A DNA stretch of 64,000 nt. Source: Cystobasidiopsis lactophilus. Its lineage: Eukaryota > Basidiomycota > Agaricostilbomycetes > Agaricostilbales > Chionosphaeraceae. The stretch spans positions 863,587-927,586 of the forward strand of contig BCIO01000006.1 of assembly GCA_001599975.1 (NCBI GenBank), given 5' to 3'. Positions 23,069 to 33,500 of the stretch are shown here, in pieces (position 1 is the first letter of the stretch; each line of letters begins with the position of its first letter). The notes under the pieces were generated by a model. The model made no database searches. It was not told the origin of the DNA and saw only the letters and a list, made by a program, of their open reading frames with translations. The translations under genes and the position numbers were made by a program.

Positions 23069-24109
23069 CTAGCCACTTCGGGGAAAGTAGATGGGAGGAG
23101 CAAGGTCGCGCAGGTACTGGCGCACTTGGTCAGAGATGTCCGCGTTCACCAGCAATACCATAACGCGAAAGTCCAATGAATAGCGACCGCCTTCAGCCAC
23201 CAGTCCTCGGTGAGGAGCACCTCTTCCTCCCTTAGGCTGATCAAAAAGTTCCACAATAACTGAAACATCAGTAGGGGCAGATTCAATGCCCTGGAACTTG
23301 GTTGACGTCGGAAAACCAGTCAGGACATTGGAGTGGCCGAGTCCAATGTTCGTCGGATTGGCGAACTGCAGTTCCGAGAAGGGCACGCTGTCAAGATCCT
23401 GACACAGCCTCCGGTCAAGTGGACGATTTGCCAAAGGCGGTAGAAGGGGGACATACGACGCTGGCCAATCCTTGGCCAGGGATAGCCCGCAGCGCCTTCC
23501 AGAAGCTGTAAACGTGACTGAATCGAACCCATTCTGGGAATAGACGGTAGGCCTTCATAGCAGCATATGCCGACTGGGCGATAGTTTCCTTGGTGACATC
23601 GAGATGCCAAAAGCTGGCAGTAGGTCCAGCTTCAGGGCCCTGACATTCTCGATGCCGTGAGCGCAACTGTGTGATGCTTGAAGGATAAAACATACCCTCG
23701 GGACTATTGAAAACGGGATCAGCAAACAAGGCTGGCCGACTATGCGATAAAGGCGCCTGTCAGCAACTCCGCGGTATCAGCGGCGAAACGGACAGTCAAG
23801 CAACAAAACTCACGTCAAGCAGCTCAGGACATGAGCTCTGACATAATCTGGCAATTTCAAGCTGTACCAGGTGCCAGGCAGCATTTCCGGATCCCTCCAG
23901 ACAGACAGGTCAGACGCAATCTTCGTCAGTGTTGTCTCCTCTTCTTTGTGGTGGATGGCAGCCATTCCGTGTTTCGACAGCTCTTCGACGGCTTGCGTGG
24001 GATCGATCAAAGGATCTTGACAGACTCGCAGACGGCGAGCAGTAATAGTGTGGGCAGCCATCCGGCCTCCTTCGTTGTCTTGCACCACAAAAGTGAAGTG
24101 CGAGTCCAT
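23069..24109 (-). CDS. Unrecognised protein between the dehydrogenase paralogues
   Basis: Three or more exons, about 300 residues. The start at 24109 gives MDSHFTFVVQDNEGGRMAAH, followed by LSVWRDPEMLPGTWYSL. After an intron near 23761-23815 comes FADPVFNSPEGMFYPSSI, FWHLDVTKETIAQSAYAAMK and FPEWVRFSHVYSFWKAL. After another near 23398-23457 comes DLDSVPFSELQFANPTNIGL, GHSNVLTGFPTSTKF, APTDVSVIVELFDQPKGG and the end YLRDLAPPIYFPRSG. The frames join across good splice sites and the composition looks like a globular enzyme, so I judge it a real gene. I do not recognise a family; a distant acyltransferase-type fold was considered but no HxxxD motif is present. No signal peptide or membrane helix. 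Confidence 0.6.
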
Positions 24110-25105
24110 TTTAGCGACCCGCTGAGATGCTTCCGACTACTGCTCCCGTACCCCACGGTCTGAATGGCGAGCCGACGGTGGCGCAATATACTTGAACAAG
24201 CCGGACAAAAGGTGGAAGGCAGGAGGCTAGAATGACCGGATACAGTTCAGGCCAGAATGATCGGGCGCAATTCAGCCAGAGGGTCAGAGGGAGATGAACC
24301 CGGTGCGAGCGAGGCGAGAGGGGAGGGGGACGAGCGCAGGAGCGTTCTGCAGCCGCAAGACAAAGGGATGGCGCTGACGCATGCTCTGGTGAATTGATGA
24401 GCCGAGGGCGTGCCAGCCGTTTGCAGCTGCCAGGTGCATTAGAGCGAGCGCGATACTTAGGATATCGGGTCTATGGTATCAGCTAGTCGTGATTGGCGAG
24501 CAGCGGGTCGGTCGCAAGGGAGAGAACTTGGATTGGAAAGAAGCCGCACGACGGCAGTATCAAGAATATGTCGTCAGACTGTGAAAAAGACAGGATCCAG
24601 AATGACCCAAGCACGCCGTAGTCGGCTTATCACAAATGGAAGAGGCAGTCATTCCCACGGAACGTTGACTTTTGTCGGTCCTTTCCACGGCGCAAGCGGC
24701 CCACGACAGCGCATAGATAGGCTCGAACTGGTAAGTATTCGTTTGTATCGTATCACAACAACAAACTGTTGATAGAGCAAAGGCAACGTAGGGCAGGTAG
24801 AATCGAGCGTTCGATCGAAAGCAGCCACAAACGACTTGAATGCGGGTTTCGAGAGCAGAGGCAAGACCGGCCCGGCCTGGCCTGGCATGGCAACGAACAA
24901 GCAGACCCGACGAATGTACATGGTGCGTCCGTTCATAGCTCATAGCTAGGAGGCGGATGTGGTTCAAGCGTCCCACGGGCCATTCGCCGCCTTCAACCTT
25001 CGTCGCTGACGGATTCATGGTAGCGGCTCAGTCTAATGCATGGTATTGCACAATTCTAGTCAATCGGCTTTGAAAGGGAAAGGTCCCGTCTACAGGGAGG
25101 CCGTT
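24110..25105. other. Intergenic, about 1 kb, with a 25-bp tandem duplication
   Basis: Between the unrecognised gene and the 3' end of dehydrogenase copy 2. It contains an imperfect 25-base tandem pair at 24229-24278. Several short open frames occur on both strands without recognisable protein features. It probably includes the promoter of the unrecognised gene. Confidence 0.4.
24229..24278. repeat. Imperfect 25-bp tandem repeat, two copies
   Basis: Copy 1 (24229-24253) begins AGAATGACCGGATACAGTTC; copy 2 (24254-24278) begins AGAATGATCGGGCGCAATTC. The two match at most positions. It lies about 120-170 bases upstream of the start of the gene at 24109 (minus strand), so it could be a paired binding site or a chance duplication. 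Confidence 0.6.
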
Positions 25106-26640
25106 CTACGACCGCAGCTCTGGCACCAAGTCGAGCACCTTGCCCGTCTGCAAAGCGTTCTTGATGTTGTCGAGGACTCGGAGCTTCATCTTCCGTTCTG
25201 TCTCCACCGTCGAGGTGCCAAGGTGCGGTAGGATGGTGATATTCGGGTTGTTCCGAAGCTGGTGGCGACGTGAGCTTTAAGTGAGGCGTGCCCAAGGTTC
25301 GAAGGAACTCACCTCTTCCGGGATCTTAGGCTCGCTCTCGAATACGTCCAAGCCGACAGAACGGAGCTGAGCAAGCCAATGAGCCGAATGGAATGGCGTT
25401 CTTTTAGAGCATCGCCCACCTTGCCCGACTTGAGCGCTTCAATCATGGCCGACTCCTTGACGACGGCCCCTCGAGAGGTGCTGAGACGTACAATGACTCA
25501 GTTATTGGTGGGAAGAGAAAGAAGAGAAGGCGACTCACTTGACCAAAAAGGAGCCGTCCTTCATGGCGGCAAAGTGGCTCTCATCGAAGGACCCGCGAGT
25601 GTGCTCGTTGAGAGGCACGCTCAACGCGATCACATCCGAGTGTTTAAGAAGGTCCTCCTTGCTGACATACTGATGGACGAAGAATTAGTCGGCGCGCATG
25701 CGACTTGCGAAAGAGTGCAGCTACCTTCACTTTTCCCACTAAGCCCGCCTCATTAAGTAGCTCATCAGAAACACTAGAATGGAAAGACTCGTCAGCGATC
25801 TCGCGAAGTGGGAAGTCAAAAGCGAAGCTCACGGGTTTCTGTTGTGGTAGATGATGTGCATGTCGAAGGCCAGCGCGCGCTTGGCAATGGCGCGCCCGAT
25901 GCCGCCCATACCGACTTTGAATCGGATTAAAATCGGTATAGGAGAATGACAAGCGTGAACTTACGGATGCCAAGCACTTTGCCCTCCTGTGGCAAACGTT
26001 AGCTACGACGAGCGAGACGAAGCGCAACAGGCTGCGCACCGGATCATGCTGCATCGAGAACTCTTTATCGAAGACGCCTCTTCGGGCGTCGATCTCGCCT
26101 TTCGAGAAACCTCTCAAGGCGCCAATCAGAAGCCACATGGCGGTGGTGGCCGTGGCGTCGTCCACGGCGGACGGAGTGTTTGAGAACTGAAGCCCTCGCT
26201 CTTTTGCAGCTGCGACATCGACCTTGTCGTATCCAGCGCCTTGCTGGGAGAGGGAAACGCAAGAAGGGGGCAGGATGTCGAGGATCATCTCCCGGTCAAA
26301 CTTGCCAATGGTCTTGATGATCTGGCCTGTTTTGCGCCGAATCAGCTTTGAAATCATTCCGGAAAACAGCGTTTCGCACCCGTGTAGTAGATGGACTTGA
26401 TGCTGGCATACTTGCCACCCGGCTGGCAATCCTTCCGAAACTCTTCCCTCGACTTGCTCGTCAGCGCTTCCACATTGTACTGCTTCCCAAGCTCTTCTAT
26501 TTCTAGCTCGATCAAAGTCGCCTACAAACAACCAGCGGGTTCCGCATCAGTTTTTGCTGCACCCTCTTGTCGCAGTTTGCTGACGCAGGCTCTCGACGTA
26601 CATCGCCAGCGATCAACACTTCGACTTCTTTAGCGACCAT
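25106..26640 (-). CDS. D-2-hydroxyacid dehydrogenase, copy 2 (glyoxylate reductase-like)
   Basis: Paralogue of the gene at 21121-22654 with the same exon order. The start at 26640 gives MVAKEVEVLIAGD. The second exon gives ATLIELEIEELGKQYNVEAL and EEFRKDCQPGGKYASIKSIY. Then come GAGYDKVDVAAAKERGLQFS and NTPSAVDDATATTAMWLLIG. The C-terminal blocks carry the family's catalytic Arg, Glu and His signatures, ending VLDLVPELRS at 25106. The 3' ~800 bases, including intron sequence, are nearly the same as copy 1, while the 5' part differs clearly in protein and introns. Activity class as for copy 1. The differing N-terminal substrate domain may give a different 2-oxo acid preference (inference). Confidence 0.85.
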
Positions 26641-26748
26641 TCTACGTTTCTACAGTGTATGTGGCGTTAAAAAGGCCGGAAGGAAACGATTCGCCGCTCT
26701 TTGGGGCAAACTTCGTGGTTGACGGAGGTCAACGAAGAGCTCTCGAAG

Positions 26749-27135
26749 ATGGAGTCCAAAACGGCCAACAGGGTCAACATCCGCCCTCCTGGGACTTATG
26801 AAGCATCAGACTAGTGAGTTCAGCCGGCCAAAGTGGGCCCTTGGCTGAGAAACTGGGGCAGCAACGGGGCTCTTGTAAAGCTGGTCATTTTCACCACTCT
26901 GATGGTCGTAGCGCCTCTGTCGACCTACTTCCTGTCGTTGGAGCACTACTTTGGAGGTACGCGGTGCTGCAAACTGGGGCTTGAAACAGGCTTCAAAGGC
27001 GAGAGAACAGGGAAAAACACGACCGGCGCGGCGATCGCAGCGGCGGTGGCAGCAAACGTCGTGCTCGTGGCTTTCATCGTCGTGGCGTTACTGGACGACA
27101 AGAGCGAAGCGGAAAAGCAAAAGAAGTCGGAGTAA
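26749..27135 (+). CDS. VMA21: Vacuolar ATPase assembly integral membrane protein VMA21
   Basis: Three exons, 94 residues, all in frame: 26749-26813, 26862-26956 and 27011-27135. Two predicted membrane helices: NGALVKLVIFTTLMVVAPLS continuing TYFLSLEHYF, and TTGAAIAAAVAANVVLVAFI continuing VVALLDD. This is the Vma21 hairpin pattern, with the family's conserved NVVL..(Y/F)I.VA block. The protein ends KKSE, a dilysine KKxx ER-retrieval signal as in yeast Vma21. Known: Vma21 chaperones assembly of the V-ATPase Vo sector in the ER and escorts it to the Golgi. The start is about 108 bases from the divergent dehydrogenase copy 2, so they probably share a promoter. Confidence 0.9.
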
Positions 27136-27467
27136 AGAGCCGCTTTGACGGAGCTCTTGAGGCGAGCGTTTGACCTCGTCATCTCCACTGGACCCATTTG
27201 TCTCAAGCTTTTCAGCTCAGCTATGGCGCCATCAAGTGGTTACAATAGCACAGCGTGGAGGGTGGTACGAGCCCAACAGTTGGGATATCTTTTCTCCCGT
27301 GTCGATTTGGTCGGCCTTGCAATGCCTGGCATTGTTGTACATTCTTCCTGCCATTCCGTCGACAGCACGGTATCGAATCTTCGCCAAGCTGCCACAAAGA
27401 TAACAGGAGAGAAGCTAGCAAGCCTTTGCTCTAGTGAGAATCCCATGCGGTTCATCATCTTGCGGTT
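27136..27467. other. Intergenic between VMA21 and a small minus-strand gene
   Basis: About 330 bases between converging genes. Open frames on both strands here lack splice-consistent extensions or recognisable sequence, so I call them non-coding. Confidence 0.35.
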
Positions 27468-27874
27468 CTACCTTCTGCGCGACGTCAACTTTTGAATGAA
27501 GATAACAGCAGAAAGGAAAGAGTGTACATACTGCTTAGAAGGCTGCGCATCTTTGAGGCCCATCCCACCTAGCAGACCCGTCAACTCGTGCACCGCGATG
27601 TCGAACCGCTGCTGCTGTCCGTTGCCAATCTTCCTTCTCTTGAATGGTGACGCGCCTTCGGTCTGAATCAAGGAGGGTGACTTGATCGATTCGCCTCGGA
27701 TTGGGCTGGTACTTGTGGCAGCATTGTCGGAAAGCGGGAAAGGGGTAGAGCCAAGCGGCTTTCGTTTCGGACCAGATCTGCTTCGAAGGTCAAGATACGC
27801 AAGTCCAATGAAACGCGCAAAACTCACGAGGACTCTGACAGCGCCCTGTTCTCTTTGTTGGACTCTGCCTCCAT
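27468..27874 (-). CDS. Small basic protein, unrecognised
   Basis: Probable small gene. The start at 27874 gives MEAESNKENRALSESS, then an intron from a GTGAGT donor near 27827 to an AG acceptor near 27782. The next exon reads SRSGPKRKPLGSTPFPLSD, STSPIRGESIKSPSLIQTEG, ASPFKRRKIGNGQQQRFDIA and VHELTGLLGGMGLKDAQPSK. It may end within a few codons if a GTATGT intron at about 27530 is spliced, or read on to 27468. The KENR, PFKRRKIG and SP-rich stretches look like a nuclear or cell-cycle regulated protein (inference). Family not recognised; about 90-115 residues. Confidence 0.4.
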
Positions 27875-28002
27875 AGCTGCCGAATGGTTGGACCAAGTCA
27901 CAATGTTGTTGATTTCTGCGGCGGAAGGTCTCGCGGTCCAATTTCCAATCGACCTTGAATCACTCAACGTCTATCACTCGGCAGGACTTGAAGGCACATG
28001 GC

Positions 28003-28876
28003 CTAGGTTGGTTTCCATCGGCGCCAGATCAAGGCGCAAATGAGGCCGCTGATGGCAGCGAAAGTCATTAAAGTGAGCCCTGTTCGGTCTTTATCAGCGA
28101 AAACTGAAAGCACAAAGATAAGCCTTACGCATGAAGCCTCGACGAGTGATCTCAGCCTTCGCAATCATGACCTGCTCTTCGCTAAACTTCGACTTGAGCG
28201 AATTGGTCTGGGTTGGTTGGACAGTTGCAGCTCAGATTTGGCCTCGGTATAGGGAGAAAAGGAGAGTTTCACCTCTTCATGCAAAGCACGGATCGACTTC
28301 TTCGCCGTTTCTAGAGCCACTCTCGATTTGCGGGATCGGTGCAGAGAGACATCGACATGCTCTTGCGCCTTCTCCAGCTCCAAATTGGCGGGACCCTTGA
28401 CGGATTTTATTGAAGTATCAATTTGAGACGATAGCTCCTGTGTGGCGGCTTGAGAGTGAGCAGGTCTCTGGAGGGGCCCGAGCCGAGGAAGTCTGACCTG
28501 AAAGCCCTTGTCCAGCGTTTGGACTTCGCCCAGCATTTCGTTCCACGTATCGATTTTCCTGACGATGTTGTGCTGCGTAAGGAGGTTCAGATTAGAAAAG
28601 ATTGAGAAGTCAGGAGGGGGGTCTCCACACCTGCAAGGTCGTAAGCGTTGTCTCGAGGTTCTTGCATTCTTCGGTCAGTTTTGCGCATGCGGATTCAATG
28701 ACCCTGCTTGTAAGGCTTAGTCCCGCATAGACAAATGGATGCGAAAGCGCGGACTGGGTGCTGGGAGGCGCCTTTCGGATCTCTGGGCTTCCTGGCCTGC
28801 TCCCGCTCTCTGGAGAATCATCCAGCGCATCCGGCAGCCTGTCGATGCGTATGACTGGCAGAGAGTAGCGTTTCAT
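28003..28876 (-). CDS. Predicted tail-anchored coiled-coil protein, unrecognised
   Basis: About four exons, roughly 220 residues. The start at 28876 gives MKRYSLPVIRIDRLPDALDD, then SHPFVYAGLSLTSRVIESA and CKNLETTLTTLQ. After an intron near 28573-28630 comes HNIVRKIDTWNEMLGEVQTL and a helical, charged stretch (LELEKAQEHVDVSLHRSRK, ALETAKKSIRALHEE). Further exons give SKFSEEQVMIAKAEITRRGF and, after a 50-base intron, RLTLMTFAAISGLICALIWR ending RWKPT at 28003. The single hydrophobic helix at the extreme C terminus followed by basic residues is typical of tail-anchored ER or mitochondrial outer-membrane proteins (inference). The start lies 86 bases from the divergent TRAPPC10 start. Confidence 0.6.
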
Positions 28877-28962
28877 GGCGCCCTCCGAGCCGAACAGCGC
28901 GCTCGAGTCGACGTCTCGCTCCAAAACAAGCTTGGAGTGCGACGGCGGCCCGGCAGAGCTGG
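28877..28962. promoter_or_regulatory. Compact bidirectional promoter (86 bp)
   Basis: Only 86 bases separate the ATG of the minus-strand tail-anchored protein (28876) from the ATG of the plus-strand TRAPPC10 homologue (28963). Both transcripts must be driven from here or from within the opposing 5' ends. No TATA element seen. Confidence 0.55.
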
Positions 28963-31900
28963 ATGTCACAGGCGCTCTCCAACCGGTCCATCTCTGCTGA
29001 CAGGAGGATCATTGTGACCTATGAAGCGCTGCCGAGCACCCTTTGGGACAAGGTCTATCAAGACTTGGCCTCCCACCTGCCCCTTCGCAACTTGCATTGG
29101 CAGCCCACCAACCGAGCTGTGCGGACTATTCATGGCCTTTCCCTGGACCTCAAGCCTTTCAAAACTCTAATCGAAGAGTCGGACACGCCCAATGCCGCGC
29201 TCGACATCCTACACCGTCCCTATTTACACCTCATCTTCGTGGCCTGCGACGACAACGAAGCCTATCGGGCTACGGTCCGGCAGCAAATACGAAACTGGCT
29301 CGACTCGGTATCTGCGAAACGCTCCAACCACGAATGGCTCGTCATCCAGGTGTCCGAGTCGCGGGTCGGGCCTTCCAAGTTCTACCAGCGCAAGTCGAGC
29401 GTGCTGGACAAGATGAAGGCCGACTTCAACTCGTCCAAGAAAGACCGATGCATGTCGCTGCTATTGCTGGGAGAAGCGCCGGAGATGAGCAATTGGTCGG
29501 AACTCACCACCCGAATCAAGGAGGGCATCGTTTCCGTCTTCGACCAGAACGCTACGACATACGAAGACGACTTAAGGAAACTGGATAGCCAACGAACGAT
29601 GCCGGGGTGGAATTTCTGCACCTTCTTCATCCAGAAAGTAAGCCAAGCGCTGCCGCTATCTGCCGCTGCTCCTCACACAGAGCTGCAGGAGGGCCTTGCT
29701 TTCTCTTTTGAAGCCATGAATCTTCTTGAAGATGCTCTCATTCAATACGATGAACTGGAAGCCTCCTTTTTCCAAAGTTTGAAGGACAGCAACCTGTCAT
29801 GGTTTGGCAAAGTGGGCGGTAAATCGGCAGGAGACGACGCGGCCTCTATCTTCTCCACCTCCAGGAAGCCGTTTAGGGATCTGATCAAGAAGAACGAGAT
29901 CTCCATCTTCGATTTTCGGTGTTACCTGTTCGCACGGCAAGCATCGCTCTTGGCTCGACTTGATCGGACAGTCGATGCCTGCAAGCGGGGACTGGTTTTG
30001 GTCACTTCGGTTTCCGCTATCATGCGACAAGAACAGGTATGGTTTATGCTAGCCACCTTGTATTTCCTGCGACTGATTCCAAGTCTGTCAGGGACCGGAT
30101 TCGCCGTTGATCTGCAGTTGGATCTACTCGTCGTGCAGCGAGATGGCCGACCGGGCAGAAGCATGGCTTGTCGGACGGTCAAAGATGGAAGTCGACCCAG
30201 AAGTCCTGCCTTGCCGCATCATCATCGCCGAGCTGCTGGATCTGGCGCGGCGGCAGCTGGAGCAAATCGGCATGCGGTCTGGGCATCTGCCGCTCCGGCA
30301 TCCCTTCATCATGTCTGCTCGAGAACCACCACAGCACGTCAATGAGCACCTCCTTGCCTTGCAGAACGACGAAGACAACCCGATCTCCCCAGCCGCTCCC
30401 GTCAGCCACTTGTCGATTCTGGCAGCCACGACCGACTCTTCCAAATTCGACACGCTCTATGCAAAGCATTGCAAGCGAGTCGTAATGGCCTACAATGCCT
30501 GCCATCGACCGAGGTCGGCGGGTCTGGCACAAGCTAGCCTGGCAGCCTTCGAGCGCCTCCAAGCCGAGAAGCAGCAGGCCGAGCGACTCTACGCCCAACT
30601 GTCACCCCAGTACTCTGACTCAGGCTGGCTGGCTCTGGAGGATGTGATCTTGACTCAATGTGCGGAACTGCAGGCCGACTTGAAGCAGGACCGCGACGAG
30701 TTGCTGTCTACTTTGGCCTTGGTTCGAGCGGGTATGAACAAGGCCACGCGGAAGTGGTCATTGTCGGTTCCGAATCAAGCGGAGGCGGCGGAGAGGCTGG
30801 TCGCCAGGATATCGAAGATCGCTGGGGGCCTGGAGAAAGGTAGTGTGCCTTCGGATTCTTCATTTTGATTGCGTCTCAACTCAAGATGTCCTCGCGTAGA
30901 GTTTGCTGCTATGGCCTTTCCGGTGTTTGGCCTCAGCAAGATCGAGCGATGGGCATTCACAAGTCCCACGGAAGACGGGATAGGCGTCCGCTTTGATGTC
31001 ATGAATTCCTTGCCTTGTGTCAGTACAGTTCTACTTTCTGGGTGCTGACAAGAAACTTATCATCTTTGGGTGGGCAGAATTTACCGGTCGACGAACTGCG
31101 GCTCAAATGCTTGGACAAAACTGGTCGGGCGTATTGGTTCACTTCGACCGTCACCAGCTTGCAGCCTGGCGTCAACAGCTGTACAGTGTTCTGTGCTGTG
31201 AGTTCCGGCGATCGTTGGATTGGGCAGCGAATGATTTTTTTCCCAGAACTCGTTCACTGGCATGATGGCCGTCGATGTCTTCCAGATTCGGATTGCTCGG
31301 ATGATCTTTCAATACTCCCTCCGATCAACCGGTCGCTCTTCTTCGGACGACTTTACGAGGTACAAATGGCTGATCGCCGTTCAAGAAGATCCGCTTTCGC
31401 TTCGCATCTCGGCGGAGCAGTCTCCCTCGGGTGCGTGACCATGCGACTGACTCATTTGTGGCTTACCTCGAATCTCCCCAATAGTCGATTTGGACAAGAA
31501 CAGGACCATTCAAATCCGCATCCTCACGGGCCGGAACCGACTGCAAGGCCTCACCTTGCAGCTTCGAGATGCAAGTGGCAAGGCCGCTTTTCTAACGCAA
31601 GAAGCGAGCTTGCTAGACCCAGGGCCAGGCGAGTGCCCCGTTGTGCCACAGATGAAGCAAGTTTCTTGACGCCAATCGGTTTCCACAGAATGCGAGTTCC
31701 GATCGGACACCATCACTGTCAAGCAAGCAGATTCGCATGCCTGCATTCAACTCGAGGTGCCATGGATCGATTCGCCATCTCAAGCCTACATTGATGTGAG
31801 TTGTGCAGCGTAGCTCTTTGCCAACCAGAACTGATCTTGGTTCACTCAGATCGACATCACCGCTCAATGGCACTCTACCTCTCAGCCAGCGATAGACAGG

Positions 31901-33254
31901 CTCTATCAAGTGAGGCGGAGAGTGATGCACGCATTGCCGCTCGAGATCAATGTGCAAGACTACTTTAGAGAGTCCAGGTGAGGCGCCTCATCTTCATTGG
32001 AAATACAATAGCGCACGCTGATGAGCCGCTCCCTCTTAGTGTCATCACCAAGTTCACCATTCGGAATCACAGCCGCTCAGCACTTCGGATCAAGTCGGCT
32101 GTGCTAGAGCCCGGGCCGCTGATGGAAGTGGAAGCTGCTCGCCCAGCTGATGCAGACTCTATAGCAAGCGTCCTGTTTCTTCCCACTGCGTACACTATTA
32201 ATTGTTTTGCTTCCGTGCTCCCCAGAAGCTCGCTCGAGACGACATGGTGTCCTTCCTGTTCCGGTCCGAGCGCAAGGAAGCGGCCTCGGCCGAGCAGTTC
32301 GTGAGCGAGAAGATGCGCTTTGTGCTCAGTTACCACACGCAAGAAGAAGGTTGGTATTTGCTCGTCCGAATCGCGATGGGTATCTGACCAGTTTCTCGGC
32401 AGCCGCCTTGGCCGAGCTGGAGGCTAAAATCCGAATTGTGTTGGACCGGCGGAAGCTCCAGCACTTCGACTCCATCGTTCCAGAAGTAGCTTATCAGACC
32501 GTCCGCCGAGCGGCAGCTGCATCGCCGCCTTCCAAGTTCGACGTGCAGCACCTGCAAGATCCGCTTGCGTTCTCGGCCGTCCACTCGATCCTCAATCGGG
32601 CTCTTAGTAGCTCTGAAGAGTCAGCCGCATTCATATCAGCGCTTCAAGAGGCTTTCACCGAGCCTAGCCCACCGATCTCCTTGTGGCGGTCCATCTCCAT
32701 CCCAGTGGAGACTCCCACTTGCCATGTGTGTCCTGACCTTGCCTTCGTGCCCACCATCGAAGATGACTCATGAGTTGTTCTAGATCTTGGTCCAAGCCAA
32801 GATGCAGTGCCCGCCCAAGTTGAGGCTGCCGATTGGCGAGCCCGTGGCTGTGGCGCTCTGCCTGCGCGCGACCTTTCGCTGGGCCATTCACCATGCCGCT
32901 CACTTGGAGCAAAAAGGCCACCGAGTCATGTACCACGTCGTGCCCAACCTCCAAGACTGGGCCGTTTCTGGGCGGCAGAAGGGCGAGTTCCAAGCTCAGG
33001 TGGGCAACGTGATCGGCTTCTGCCATTTTTCTTGGCTGATACCTGGTGATCAGGAGAACGCTGCGCTTGAAGTGGATTTACGACTGGTCGCTCTGCGTCC
33101 CGGCTTGCTGCAGCTGCCAGCTCTCAAGGTGCAAGCGTTGCCGGACGACAGCCTGCCTTACTTGCCCTCGTGCGAGCTCGCGTTCGAGAACTCGGCCCAG
33201 CGCATCGAGATCATCCCGCCTCCATCTCAAAGAACGTTCTTTGTGACGGACTAG
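28963..33254 (+). CDS. TRS130: TRAPP II complex subunit TRAPPC10/Trs130-like
   Basis: Large multi-exon gene. The first exon (28963 to about 29638) shows the TRAPPC10 N terminus: RRIIVTYEALPSTLWDKVYQ, LRNLHWQPTNRAVRTIHGLS, HEWLVIQVSE, FYQRKSSVLDKMKADFNSSK and RTMPGWNFCTFFIQK. Next come AMNLLEDALIQYDELEASF, EISIFDFRCYLFARQASLLA and, from about 30100, SAGLAQASLAAFERLQAEKQ and LYAQLSPQYSDSGWLALEDV. The C-terminal part after 31,000 is cut by many short introns and ends PPPSQRTFFVTD at 33254. It includes KLRLPIGEPVAVALCLRATF, the beta-rich end of the family. Known: Trs130/TRAPPC10 marks TRAPP II, which activates Rab11/Ypt31 GTPases in late Golgi traffic. Identification of the N-terminal half is strong. 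Confidence 0.85.
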
Positions 33255-33500
33255 TACTGTCTTCATCGCAGGCCTAACGCTCGGTTCCCGATCAATGCAA
33301 TGTTCACTCCGTCGCTCTTCCCTGAAGCTCTTTGGAGGCTCGCCCCTCAATCATCTGTACTTTCTGGCTTGTTCGTATCACCTATAGAGCTTTGTAGAGC
33401 TGCGAAAGGTGGCACCGGCAGTGGTTGCCACCCGCAGCTCAGGACTTCGGCGATTCGAGCTCGCCCCTTGCTCCGAACCCACCTTGAGCGCCTCTGCTGC

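Noticed and set aside
23840-24109. HxxxD-type acyltransferase identity for the unrecognised gene
   Set aside because: No HxxxD or DFGWG-type motif found in any joined frame, so the assignment was dropped.
27221-27495. Minus-strand frame starting MMNRMGFSLEQRLASF and a plus-strand frame over the same bases
   Set aside because: I tried to splice the minus frame to the small gene ending near 27468, but every junction produced an early stop; no recognisable sequence in either frame.
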